From Cellulosilyticum sp. (GTDB lineage: Bacteria > Bacillota > Clostridia > Lachnospirales > Cellulosilyticaceae): a stretch of DNA of 35,099 nucleotides. The notes under the pieces are model-generated. The model saw only the letters and a program-made list of their open reading frames with translations, ran no database searches and had not been told where the DNA came from. A program made the position numbers and the translations under genes. Where the stretch lies: the NCBI GenBank assembly GCA_017941635.1, contig JAGAVZ010000277.1, positions 1 through 35,099 on the forward strand, written 5' to 3'. This document shows, piece by piece, positions 18,909-27,185 of this stretch; within the stretch, counting starts at the first letter, position 1; each line of letters opens with the position of its first letter.

Positions 18909-19901
18909 TTATAATAACTCTTTAATAAGCTCTGCGTGAGATTTAGCTGATAAATATGAAAGTGGTACATCAAATACTGTTTTTGCACCAGTGTTTCCTT
19001 CTTTATTCATACGTACAACTGCGCGAGCATATGCAACTAATACTTGACCTGTGAATCCTGGATTGCTGTCTAGTTTTAATGAAAACTCAATAATTTGTTT
19101 GTGTTCTTCATTTACACCTGTCACACCTGTTCTAAATACAAATCCACCATGTGGCATTTTTCCATGATTTGCTTTAAATTCTTCTTCTGTAATAAAGTGA
19201 ACAGTTGTGTTGTAATCAGAGAAGTAGTTTGGCATTTCTTTAATTTCTTTTTCGATTTGTGCCTTATCTGCACCTTCCTCTGCCACTACAAAACATTCTC
19301 TTGTATGTTTTTCTCTTGTAGATAATGTTGGGTTTGAACCACTTCTTACTTGATTAATGGCTTCATCTACTGGAATTGTGTATTGGATACCATTTTTTAC
19401 GCCTTGTACGCGTCTAATAGCATCTGAGTGACCTTGACTTACACCTTTTCCCCAGAATGTGTAGTCTTCACCCATTGGTAAAATAGCCCCTGAAAGCATG
19501 CGAATCATTGAGAATAAACCTGGATCCCAACCTACTGAAATAACACTTGTTTTACCAGATGCTTTAGCTGCTTCTTCTATAGCTGCATAATATTCTGGGA
19601 TTCTAGCATGTGTATCAAAACTATCAATTGTATTAAATAACTTAGCCATTTCCGGACCTTGAACTGGTAAATCAGTTGCTGAACCACCACAAAGAATAAC
19701 AACATCTACTTTATCTGTATAATCTTTGATATCATCTACGCTAACAACCTTTGCACTTGGTGTTTGAATAGTCAACATTTCTGGTGCACGTCTTGTGAAA
19801 ACTGCAACTAATTCCATATCTGGATTTTGTCTAAGCGCAACTTCTACTCCTCTACCAACATTTCCATATCCTACAATTCCTACTCTAATTTTTTGACCCA
19901 T
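18909..19901 (-). CDS. ddh: meso-Diaminopimelate dehydrogenase
   Basis: Converts L-tetrahydrodipicolinate, ammonia and NADPH to meso-diaminopimelate in one step, the short route to lysine and peptidoglycan precursors. The length of 330 residues matches the family (about 326-330). The N-terminus has the dinucleotide-binding loop VGIVGYGNVGRGVE. Family segments include LCGGSATDLP, NTIDSFDTHARIPEYY, SVGWDPGLFSM and FWGKGVSQGHSDAIRRV. The ATG at 19901 follows a GAGGAGG-type ribosome site. The gene is monocistronic: a promoter lies near 20048-20076, and a terminator follows. A perfect 14-bp palindrome lies in its leader. No other lysine-pathway gene is nearby. Confidence 0.95.
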   Translation of the reverse strand: MGQKIRVGIVGYGNVGRGVEVALRQNPDMELVAVFTRRAPEMLTIQTPSAKVVSVDDIKDYTDKVDVVILCGGSATDLPVQGPEMAKLFNTIDSFDTHARIPEYYAAIEEAAKASGKTSVISVGWDPGLFSMIRMLSGAILPMGEDYTFWGKGVSQGHSDAIRRVQGVKNGIQYTIPVDEAINQVRSGSNPTLSTREKHTRECFVVAEEGADKAQIEKEIKEMPNYFSDYNTTVHFITEEEFKANHGKMPHGGFVFRTGVTGVNEEHKQIIEFSLKLDSNPGFTGQVLVAYARAVVRMNKEGNTGAKTVFDVPLSYLSAKSHAELIKELL

Positions 19902-19983
19902 CTGGATAGCCTCCTCAATTTTCTATACTCCAACAATACATATCCTGTAACAATGTCGATTGATACTTAAAATATAGTATTTC

Positions 19984-19997
19984 ACAATGTACATTGT
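19984..19997. promoter_or_regulatory. Perfect 14-bp palindrome in the ddh leader
   Basis: ACAATGTACATTGT is its own reverse complement. It lies about 50 bases downstream of the ddh -10 box and about 80 upstream of the start codon, where a bound repressor could act as a roadblock. Confidence 0.45.
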
Positions 19998-20047
19998 TTA
20001 CCTACTCACACGCCTTTTATGTAGTAGTTCTTTTTTATACTACTAAT

Positions 20048-20076
20048 ATTATCTTCATTTTTTATCCTTTTGTAAA
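20048..20076 (-). promoter_or_regulatory. Candidate ddh promoter
   Basis: Minus-strand TTTACA (20071-20076), a 17-base spacer and GATAAT (20048-20053), about 150 bases upstream of the ddh start. The leader carries no T-box or lysine riboswitch that I can recognise. Confidence 0.5.
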
Positions 20077-20230
20077 GAGTTTTGTGTGTTTTTTTATAGT
20101 TTTATTTTTCAACTTATAATAATTCTATATTAATACGCAATTCCAACAACACCTGTAGGAGGCTTCTATATATTTATAAAAGCGAATTTTTTATAGTACA
20201 CAATCTATAGGAATTATTTATTAACCAAAA

Positions 20231-20269
20231 AGGCTCTGGAAAAATGAATTTTTCATCTCTCCAGAGCCT
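20231..20269 (-). terminator. Terminator after the P-type ATPase
   Basis: A GC-rich 10-bp stem (AGGCTCTGGA at 20231-20240 with 20260-20269), with T4 following on the minus strand, 38 bases after the ATPase stop. Confidence 0.85.
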
Positions 20270-20306
20270 ACGCTATATCCTTATTTTGTTATTAAAAATT
20301 TCTTTA

Positions 20307-23075
20307 TTATGCGTTTGCACTAATGCCCTCTTCTGCTTGTTTTCTCCCTGTTACAAGGCGAACGACAAACTTACTTACTTCATTGATGATGATAATACAT
20401 GCTGCTGCCCCAATAACCTTACACCACATATCTACACTAAGTGGTACAGTGTTAAAGAATTGGTTGAATACTTGTGTAAATACAAGCTGCACAGCTGCTG
20501 TCCCTCCAATAATTTGAAACGCCATCTTATTGGCAAGGAAGTTCGGAATAATACTTCCTGCTCCCATTTCACGACAGTTAAATGCATTAAAGAGTGCAAG
20601 GAAAGCAAAGAGTCCAAATAAAACCGTTCTCATTTCTTCTGGCGCTGCACCTAATGGATTGAGCATCATTTGTCCCAAAATAATACCTGAAATCACCACT
20701 GCATTACAAAGAATGGTTACAAGCATATTTTTAGTAATAATAGAAGCTTTTCTATTGACTGGCTTACGTTTTAATACACTTTTTCTAATAGGTTCAAGTC
20801 CTAATGCAAGAGCAGGAGGACCATCCATGATGATATTTACCCATAAAAGCTGAATGGTTGTAAACGGCATCTCTTGATCCAATAACTGAGACATGACTGC
20901 AATAAAGAATGCCACAACATTCACAGTTAATTGGAACTGAATGAAACGCTGGAAGTTTTCATAAATACCACGTCCCCATTGGATACCTTTTACAATTGTA
21001 CTAAACGAGTCATCTGTTAGTATAATATCAGCTGCACTTTTACTAACTTCTGTTCCTGTAATTCCCATGGCAATACCAACGTCTGCTTTGTGAAGGGCAG
21101 GTGCATCATTAATACCATCTCCAGTTACTCCTACTACTTCACCATTGGCTTGAAGTGCGTTTACAATACGCATTTTAGTTTCTGGCTTGGAACGTGCCAC
21201 GATATTGATACTTGTAATTTCTTCTCTTAATTCTTCATCTGATAAAGCATCAATATACGAAGATTCTACTGCTCTGGTACCATCCTCTAAAAGTCCAAGC
21301 TCATGACCAATGGCTGTAGCTGTATTGATGTTATCACCTGTTAGCATCTTAGTGGTAACCCCAGCTTTTTTAGCTGTCATCACTGCCTCTTTAACATCTT
21401 CTCTAAGTGGGTCACGAATACCTACAAAGGCATTAAAGATTAAGCCTTCTTCTAAAAGCTTAGCATCAACGATTGTACCTTCTGCATCTATGGCTTTTTC
21501 TGCCTCTTCATCTGTTAGATATTTGAAAGCAAAACCTAATGCACGCATGGCTTTTACTTGTAATTTTTGAATTTCAGCAAGTACTTCTGCTTTTTTCTCA
21601 TCGGTTAATAAAAGCTTTTCATTGCCTTCTGTAACATATTGACAAGATTCAAGTAAAACCTCAGGTGCGCCCTTCATCATAACAGCTATTTTGTCATTGT
21701 GCTTGATGATGGTTGTCATACGTTTAAGCTTTGAATCAAATGGCACTTGTGTATAAATATGAGCCGCTTTTCTTTCTGCCTTATAATCTCTGTCTTTATA
21801 ATAAAGGAGTAAAGCACATTCTGTTGCACTACCTAAGTATTTGTATTCACTACCTTCTTTTTCAATATCTGCTGTACCATTTAACAAACAGTTTAGATCA
21901 AACAAACTTGTACTATCTTTTGGAGGCGCTGATACATACTCTCCATCTACATAAACTGTTTCAACAGTCATACGGTTTTGTGTTAAAGTACCTGTTTTAT
22001 CTGAGCAGATTACAGAAATAGAACCGATTGTTTCACATGCTTCTTTTTTAGTAACCAAAGCATTAATTTTAGCCATTTTTTGCATAGTAATAGCAAGTGT
22101 CATATTAATCATTGTAGGCAAGCCTTCTGGTACAGCCGCTACAATTAATGCAATACATACAACAAATGCTGTTTTAATCCCATCAATAGAGTTCATAAAG
22201 GCTGAAAAACTACTTGTATCTGTATGTACCTGGCCACGCATCACCATTTTGACAGTCATAAAAATAAATAACAAACCTGCAATAGCACTAGATGCCTTTG
22301 AAATCATCTTGCCCAGATTACCCAGTTTAATTTGAAGTGGTGTATCCTCTTCAGCTTCGTTGAGATTTTGAGCAATAAGTCCCATCTCTGTGTTGTCACC
22401 AATAGAAGTTACTAAAAAACTACCTGTCCCTTGAGCAACGAAAGTTCCACCAAATACCATATTCTTTTGTTTAGCTGGTACTGGGTCTTGAATAATGGTT
22501 TCACCTTTGTTATTTTTGATGCTCTCAAGCTCAATCACAACATCTGCTTTCTTCGTTACATCATCTGCTTCACCTGTTAGCATATCTTCTCTAACTTTAA
22601 GGTTAACATCCTCCAAAACACGTCCATCTGCTGGAATCATATCTCCTGTTGTAATATGCACCACATCACCTGGTACGATATCCGACTTCAAAGCGGTTGT
22701 AATTTTACCATCTCTTACTACTTTAACCTCAATATCTTCTGTCATCTTAGAAAGTGCTTTAGCTGCCTTTTTAGATTTACCCTCTGTGACAATACCAATC
22801 CCCACACCAAGTGCAACCGCCACAACAATACCCACGGCATCTGCAACTTCACCCACTACGGCACTTACAAGCGCAGCAATAAGTAAGATAATAATCATCG
22901 GCTCACTCAGCCCATCCTTAATGCTATCCCAAAGTGTTTCCTCCTGTCCTGGTGTAAACTCATTCTTGCCATATTTCTCCTGTCTAGCTTTCACCTCTGT
23001 TGATGAAAGCCCTTTATCTAAGTCTACTTGAAGTTCTTGTAATACTTTTTCTTTAGGCTCATTAAAGTATTTCAT
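20307..23075 (-). CDS. P2-type cation ATPase (Ca2+/Mn2+ class), probable Mn2+ exporter
   Basis: An ATP-driven cation pump of 922 residues with the full P2A architecture. Membrane pairs lie at about 58-95, with M3/M4 at about 260-320 carrying PEGLP (316-320). The phosphorylation motif DKTGTLT has Asp359. The nucleotide domain has KGAPE (468-472), and the hinge has TGDGINDAPA (651-660). M6 contains Asn747 and Asp751, the PMCA-like cation site. The actuator loop reads LTGEADDVTK rather than the usual TGES; the catalytic Glu169 is kept. Sequence alone would say calcium pump. The upstream yybP-ykoY riboswitch points to Mn2+, as for riboswitch-controlled P-type ATPases of lactic acid bacteria and streptococci. 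The ATG at 23075 follows AAGGAG. Confidence 0.92.
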   Translation of the reverse strand: MKYFNEPKEKVLQELQVDLDKGLSSTEVKARQEKYGKNEFTPGQEETLWDSIKDGLSEPMIIILLIAALVSAVVGEVADAVGIVVAVALGVGIGIVTEGKSKKAAKALSKMTEDIEVKVVRDGKITTALKSDIVPGDVVHITTGDMIPADGRVLEDVNLKVREDMLTGEADDVTKKADVVIELESIKNNKGETIIQDPVPAKQKNMVFGGTFVAQGTGSFLVTSIGDNTEMGLIAQNLNEAEEDTPLQIKLGNLGKMISKASSAIAGLLFIFMTVKMVMRGQVHTDTSSFSAFMNSIDGIKTAFVVCIALIVAAVPEGLPTMINMTLAITMQKMAKINALVTKKEACETIGSISVICSDKTGTLTQNRMTVETVYVDGEYVSAPPKDSTSLFDLNCLLNGTADIEKEGSEYKYLGSATECALLLYYKDRDYKAERKAAHIYTQVPFDSKLKRMTTIIKHNDKIAVMMKGAPEVLLESCQYVTEGNEKLLLTDEKKAEVLAEIQKLQVKAMRALGFAFKYLTDEEAEKAIDAEGTIVDAKLLEEGLIFNAFVGIRDPLREDVKEAVMTAKKAGVTTKMLTGDNINTATAIGHELGLLEDGTRAVESSYIDALSDEELREEITSINIVARSKPETKMRIVNALQANGEVVGVTGDGINDAPALHKADVGIAMGITGTEVSKSAADIILTDDSFSTIVKGIQWGRGIYENFQRFIQFQLTVNVVAFFIAVMSQLLDQEMPFTTIQLLWVNIIMDGPPALALGLEPIRKSVLKRKPVNRKASIITKNMLVTILCNAVVISGIILGQMMLNPLGAAPEEMRTVLFGLFAFLALFNAFNCREMGAGSIIPNFLANKMAFQIIGGTAAVQLVFTQVFNQFFNTVPLSVDMWCKVIGAAACIIIINEVSKFVVRLVTGRKQAEEGISANA

Positions 23076-23500
23076 TCATCTAACTCTCCTTTTTTCTATG
23101 TTCTTTTTATTTTTGACTCTTCTGCCTAGTTCATCATGTCCAATTTTATGCACTTCTGTTCATTTATAAATATTCATGCACCTGTTATTGTATGTAAATT
23201 ATTGTATATAAATTTCTATCTATCATAATCTATATGAGAATCTACTCTTTTCTATCAATATTATTCTATATACAAATACATCCCCTATATCTATACCATC
23301 ACCTTACATACATACTCATCTAGCCTACATACACAACCTCCTATATAGATATACTTATGCCTGAATCTTTTTATATAATGAACAATTTTTATTTATAACA
23401 CATTCTCATTGGGTGCATTCCATGCTTATATTTGCTATCGCTATAATCAATACATCACTTTCCAACTAATCCATCCATATTTTTCAAACTCCTTTAAATA
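23076..23500 (-). other. Long leader between riboswitch and ATPase, no clear gene
   Basis: About 425 bases after the riboswitch terminator contain no substantial ORF. Two translation-like signals are seen. AAAGGAG followed by an ATG at 23478 opens a 7-codon frame (MDGLVGK, stop at 23455-23457). A perfect AGGAGG at 23337-23342 precedes an ATG directly followed by TAG (23325-23330). A weak promoter (TTTACA, 17 bases, GAATAT) may lie near 23170-23200. The stretch may be a long leader or the scar of a lost gene. Confidence 0.4.
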
Positions 23501-23502
23501 AA

Positions 23503-23549
23503 AAATGGCGAGACCTATACACTTTTCCAGTGTATAAGTCTCGCCATTT
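23503..23549 (-). terminator. Riboswitch expression-platform terminator
   Basis: A long hairpin (23530-23549 with 23503-23522, one C/A mismatch, 7-base loop) followed by T6. Its 5' arm on the minus strand contains GGCGAGACTTAT, the 3' strand of the aptamer, so aptamer folding and termination exclude each other. Confidence 0.85.
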
Positions 23550-23630
23550 AAGATTAAACCAGAATTTAATGGACATTAAATTCATGATGTTGATTTAACC
23601 ACACATGCTGTGCCGACTACTCCCCTATGG
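23534..23630 (-). promoter_or_regulatory. yybP-ykoY (Mn2+) riboswitch aptamer
   Basis: The minus strand shows the class hallmarks: an ATAGGGGAGTAG 5' block and a GGCGAGACTTAT 3' block, pairing through AUAGG/CUUAU (P1). Between them lie a small hairpin CACA-GCA-TGTG, a stem GGTTAAA/TTTAATC, and a hairpin built on the palindrome at 23563-23582. These blocks correspond to GGGGAGUAG and GCAAGACC in the well-studied Lactococcus aptamer. Known members bind Mn2+ and switch expression on. Here binding should hold the 3' strand away from the terminator and allow read-through toward the cation ATPase. Confidence 0.85.
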
Positions 23631-23651
23631 AATCTGTTATAAATTGTTATC

Positions 23652-23680
23652 ATTATAGCAATTCCATATAGGCGTTTCAA
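23652..23680 (-). promoter_or_regulatory. Promoter of the Mn2+ riboswitch transcript
   Basis: Minus-strand TTGAAA (23675-23680), a 17-base spacer, TATAAT (23652-23657). Near-consensus for the housekeeping sigma factor. The RNA would start near 23645, about 15 bases before the aptamer. Confidence 0.85.
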
Positions 23681-23735
23681 TTCATTTTCCGTTTCTTTAC
23701 ATTTTATTAGCAGCCTTGACCTATTACTTTAGCCA

Positions 23736-24293
23736 CTACTTAAGGTATTTGTTTTCATAGGCTACTACCATGGTTTCATATTTTTGTTGAATCCCTTCTG
23801 CACTTGCCTCTTCTTCATAATGCTTAATTTTTTCATGAACTTCTTCTAAAACTTCTTTGGCTAATTGCTTTTCTCCAAAGGTAAAAACAACTTGATTTTC
23901 CTTTTGGATATGTCTCTCTAATAAATGGGTATATGAAATCATATTTGCAATAATATCCAACTTACTTTCTTCATCCCCAGCCTCAAACCTTTCTAAGGCT
24001 TCTCTTAAACCACTCATATAAAGACGTCCTAAATCATGCTCTACTAACATTCCCATACGAATCAGCTTTTGTCCAAGCTCACCTAAATGCTCTTCCATAG
24101 CTTTAAATAGAAATTTTTCTTCTTTATTGTGGTGATGACCGTCCGCATAGTATTTCACAAAATCTGCCATTTCATAAAAATCTGCTACACATACCTTTTC
24201 ACCTTTGAGTATGCCAGAACATGCACTGCGCATTACCTTTAACATTCTAGAAATCAGTTCATGCTCCTGAACCATTACTTCAATACCGTTCAT
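23736..24293 (-). CDS. Hemerythrin HHE-domain protein
   Basis: A 185-residue protein with a hemerythrin-like four-helix bundle. Likely di-iron ligands are His11, a His in the 53-55 cluster, Glu59 (HHHNKEE), His86, and His123/His128 with Glu132 (HLLERHIQKEN). The last 40 residues extend beyond the domain as a charged helix. Such proteins bind O2 or NO, or serve in iron-centre repair. Third gene of the probable hcp operon, 76 bases after the preceding gene, with no terminator between. The hcp context points to nitrosative or oxidative stress. No strong terminator lies between its stop and the riboswitch promoter. Confidence 0.88.
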   Translation of the reverse strand: MNGIEVMVQEHELISRMLKVMRSACSGILKGEKVCVADFYEMADFVKYYADGHHHNKEEKFLFKAMEEHLGELGQKLIRMGMLVEHDLGRLYMSGLREALERFEAGDEESKLDIIANMISYTHLLERHIQKENQVVFTFGEKQLAKEVLEEVHEKIKHYEEEASAEGIQQKYETMVVAYENKYLK

Positions 24294-24369
24294 TGTCCTA
24301 TTCTCCTTATTTTCCCCTAACGCTTGTTGTGATTTATTTGTAATCTATCTTTTATCTGTTTTTAGTCTT

Positions 24370-24984
24370 TTACTTTTTGATTGAATACATTCTTGTATCT
24401 ACTACTTCAAATTTTAAACCTAATGCTTTCGCAAAACCATTTAAATAAGCTTCTCTCAGTTTATAGTAATGGCTGATGTCTCCATTTACTTCATTCCAGT
24501 AGCGCTCATGAACACATTGCATCATTTTCCAAACAATTTCATCCTCTTCTTCTCTCACAATAGCTACTGCTCTATCACATGGCATTCCATCTAATAAACT
24601 ATCTGAAATGGCTTTATAAATGCGTGACAGTGTTAAACCTTCCTCTTGTAATAACCCGCTTGCTCTTTCTTCACCTGCTGCATAGAAAATCATTTCTAAT
24701 TGATCAAGTAAACTAGCATCTTGATTTAGTAATATCGTAACACCTTCAGCTAATTTATATTCTGCCTTAGAAACTTTATCTTGAAGCCAGCCATGAATAT
24801 TACTTCCATCAATAATGGTTTCAAGTGGACTTCTATCGAATTGACCATACTTACTTATAAGTGTAGCTCCCATATCTGCTAGGCCTTCTTCTTTTGCTAA
24901 AGATACCACCTGATCTACTAAGTCCTCTTGCAATTTAATTTTTCCATATAACCAATAATGAATTGGTCCTAAAAATGCACTCAT
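24370..24984 (-). CDS. Unrecognised helical protein in the hcp operon
   Basis: I cannot assign this 204-residue protein. The start is taken as the ATG at 24984, seven bases after AAGGGAG; a GTG one codon earlier is possible. It begins MSAFLGPIHYWLYGKI, is predicted almost wholly alpha-helical and acidic, has two Cys (near residues 133 and 155), and has no membrane segment or signal peptide. A conserved-looking C-terminal stretch reads ERYWNEVNGDISHYYKLREA. It sits between hcp and the hemerythrin gene with gaps of about 80 bases and no terminators. Co-transcription suggests a role in the same nitrogen-oxide or iron-centre response. Confidence 0.75.
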   Translation of the reverse strand: MSAFLGPIHYWLYGKIKLQEDLVDQVVSLAKEEGLADMGATLISKYGQFDRSPLETIIDGSNIHGWLQDKVSKAEYKLAEGVTILLNQDASLLDQLEMIFYAAGEERASGLLQEEGLTLSRIYKAISDSLLDGMPCDRAVAIVREEEDEIVWKMMQCVHERYWNEVNGDISHYYKLREAYLNGFAKALGLKFEVVDTRMYSIKK

Positions 24985-25063
24985 CACTCTACTCCCTTGT
25001 CTCTTTACTTAATTTACTTACATCTTGCTTATTGCTACTTTATCTTCTACCCATCAATTCAAA

Positions 25064-26758
25064 TTAAAAACCTAAGAACATTGCCATATCTTCTTCTACT
25101 GTTGTAATACCACCAATACCAAAGCTTTCTACTAACACTTTTGCCACATTTGGTGAAAGGAAAGCTGGAAGTGTTGGTCCGAAGTGGATTTCTTTTACAC
25201 CAAGATATAATAATGATAATAATACGATAACAGCTTTTTGTTCATACCAAGCAATGTTGTAGATGATTGGTAATTCATTGATATCAGCAAGTCCAAAGAC
25301 TTCTTTTAATTTAAGTGCAATCAGTGCTAATGAATAAGAATCATTACATTGACCTGCATCTAATACTCTTGGAATACCACCGATATCCCCTAAATCTAAT
25401 TTGTTGTATTTATATTTTGCACAACCTGCTGTTAAAATCACTGTATCTTTTGGAAGGGCTTTTGCAAATTCTGTGTAATAATCACGTTTTTTCGCCCTAC
25501 CATCACATCCTGCCATAACGACGAATTTTTTGATTGCACCTGATTTTACAGCTTCTACTACTGTATCAGCTAAGGCAAAAACTTGTTCATGCGCAAATCC
25601 ACCGATGATTTCTCCTGTTTCAATCTCTGTTGGCGCTTTGCATGTCTTAGCCATTTCAATGATGCTAGAGAAATCTTTCTGGCTACCTGCTTCCCCTTCA
25701 ATATGTTTGCAGCCTACATAGCCTGCTGCACCTGTTGTAAACATTCTATCTTTATAAGAATCTCTTGGTGGAACAATACAGTTTGTGGTCATTAAGATTG
25801 GTCCATTAAAGCTTTCGAACTCTTCTTTTTGTTTCCACCACGCATTTCCATAATTTCCTACTAAATGTTTGTATTTTTTAAGCTGTGGATAGTAGTGAGC
25901 TGGTAACATTTCTGAATGTGTATAGACATCTACCCCTGTGCCCTCTGTTTGGATTAATAATTGTTCAAGGTCTGCTAAGTCATGTCCTGATACTAAAATA
26001 CCTGGATTTGTTCCTACACCAATGTTTACTTTAGTAATTTCTGGGTGACCATAAGTAGAGGTATTAGCTGTATCTAATAATGCCATACCATCTACTCCAA
26101 CTTTACCTGTTTCTAAAGTTAATGTTACTAAATCTTCTACTGTTAAACTATCATCTACTAATTTTGCTAATGTTTCTTGCATAAAAGCGTCAATTGCTTC
26201 ATTCTCGTGACCTAATGCATTAGCATGTTTGAGATAAGCTGATAAACCTTTTAATCCATAAGTAATCAGTTCTCTTAATGAACGGATATCTTCATCTTCT
26301 GTTGAAAGAACACCTACTTCTTTAGACTCTGCTTTTGCATTAAGTAGCGCATGAATGTTTTCTGCATTCCCTACTTCTTTTTGCTCTACTTGCTCAATAT
26401 CCCATGTTGCTACGCTTGATAAACCTTCTTTGTTTGAAAGCTCATTCATTAACGCATTTCTCATGGCTAAAGTTTCTTGAACACGTGCATAAAAAATATC
26501 ATCATCAAAATTTGCATTTGTAATCGTTGTAAATAAGTTTAGTGTAATCCAGTGGTTGACTTCTTTTGAAACCACTTTCCCTTCATGACGTAATCTTGTT
26601 GTGACTTCTGATAATCCTTTTGTCACATAAATTAATAAATCTTGCATATTGGCAAGGTCTGCACTTTTACCACATACCCCCACCTTTGTACATCCTTTAT
26701 TACCTGCTGTTTCTTGACATTGCATGCAGTACATTTCAAAATCTATATAATTTGACAT
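25064..26758 (-). CDS. hcp: Hybrid cluster protein (hydroxylamine / NO reductase)
   Basis: Hybrid cluster protein reduces hydroxylamine in vitro and NO in vivo, protecting anaerobes from nitrosative stress. The frame is open to 26806, but the ATG at 26758 has AAGGAG at 7 bases and gives 564 residues. The N-terminal cubane ligands are Cys11, Cys14, Cys23 and Cys29 (C-x2-C-x8-C-x5-C), the class I spacing typical of strict anaerobes. Later segments include [46 protein letters not shown] and [15 protein letters not shown], which carry the hybrid-cluster ligands. The leader holds 20-bp tandem repeats, and the promoter a palindromic operator. The divergent Crp/Fnr gene is the likely regulator. Confidence 0.96.
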   Translation of the reverse strand: MSNYIDFEMYCMQCQETAGNKGCTKVGVCGKSADLANMQDLLIYVTKGLSEVTTRLRHEGKVVSKEVNHWITLNLFTTITNANFDDDIFYARVQETLAMRNALMNELSNKEGLSSVATWDIEQVEQKEVGNAENIHALLNAKAESKEVGVLSTEDEDIRSLRELITYGLKGLSAYLKHANALGHENEAIDAFMQETLAKLVDDSLTVEDLVTLTLETGKVGVDGMALLDTANTSTYGHPEITKVNIGVGTNPGILVSGHDLADLEQLLIQTEGTGVDVYTHSEMLPAHYYPQLKKYKHLVGNYGNAWWKQKEEFESFNGPILMTTNCIVPPRDSYKDRMFTTGAAGYVGCKHIEGEAGSQKDFSSIIEMAKTCKAPTEIETGEIIGGFAHEQVFALADTVVEAVKSGAIKKFVVMAGCDGRAKKRDYYTEFAKALPKDTVILTAGCAKYKYNKLDLGDIGGIPRVLDAGQCNDSYSLALIALKLKEVFGLADINELPIIYNIAWYEQKAVIVLLSLLYLGVKEIHFGPTLPAFLSPNVAKVLVESFGIGGITTVEEDMAMFLGF

Positions 26759-26810
26759 TTCTTTTCTCCTTAGCTGCTTCATTATAAAATCTATAGTAAC
26801 AAACACATTT

Positions 26811-26870
26811 TATTGAAATATCTTGCACTTTATTGAAATATCTTGCACTTCATTGAAATGCCTTCTATTT
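26811..26870. repeat. 20-bp tandem repeats in the hcp leader
   Basis: TATTGAAATATCTTGCACTT occurs twice exactly (26811-26830, 26831-26850). A third diverged unit, CATTGAAATGCCTTCTATTT (26851-26870), and the start of a fourth follow. The period is close to two helical turns. The array lies 50-110 bases upstream of the hcp ATG, downstream of the -10. Confidence 0.9.
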
Positions 26871-26923
26871 CATTCATACCCTTTGTTTGTACATTTTTGG
26901 AATAACTCTTTTTTACAGGACTT

Positions 26924-26929
26924 ATTATA
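26924..26929 (-). promoter_or_regulatory. hcp -10 box
   Basis: A perfect TATAAT on the minus strand. The -35 region (CAAACA) is poor, as expected for an activator-dependent promoter. The start site should be near 26917. Confidence 0.7.
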
Positions 26930-26948
26930 CAAAGGTTTATAGAATTTG

Positions 26949-26968
26949 TTTGTAGCCATAGCTACAAA
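26949..26968. promoter_or_regulatory. CRP/FNR-geometry operator upstream of hcp
   Basis: A perfect palindrome, TTTGTAGC, CATA, GCTACAAA. Seen as TGTAG-N6-CTACA it has the spacing of CRP-family sites. Its centre (26958.5) is about 41.5 bases upstream of the expected hcp start, the class II activator position overlapping the -35. The divergent regulator starting at 27186 is the obvious candidate to bind it. Confidence 0.7.
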
Positions 26969-27185
26969 TAAAACCTTGACTTATGTCCATACATTTTCTA
27001 AGATAAAACACATAATCTAACCGCATAATCTTGCATTTATAATCAGATTAGTATGATATGTCACATTCATACCGTCTTGCATGCTACAACGTACAGTATT
27101 CACCTAAACTTTATGTCAGACGAATGTGCCATATTAAACCATATATTTTATCTAAATCATATACACGAATTAGAAAGGATTCCTT

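Noticed and set aside
19902-20226. Possible lysine riboswitch or T-box upstream of ddh
   Set aside because: No conserved lysine-aptamer or T-box sequence was found; only a promoter and a palindrome can be supported.
20244-20853. Several plus-strand open frames at the ATPase 3' end, the longest 125 codons
   Set aside because: They overlap the terminator and the 3' coding part of the ATPase, have no ribosome site in context and show no family features.
22495-23031. 178-codon plus-strand open frame
   Set aside because: Lies entirely antisense to the P-type ATPase, in which all catalytic motifs are read; Ser/Thr-rich composition is that of a shadow frame.
20307-23075. Plain annotation of the ATPase as a calcium exporter
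   Set aside because: Sequence family alone would say Ca2+, but the upstream Mn2+ riboswitch makes Mn2+ the better prediction.
26811-26870. Possible CRISPR array
   Set aside because: The 20-bp units are directly adjacent with no spacers, and there are no cas genes.
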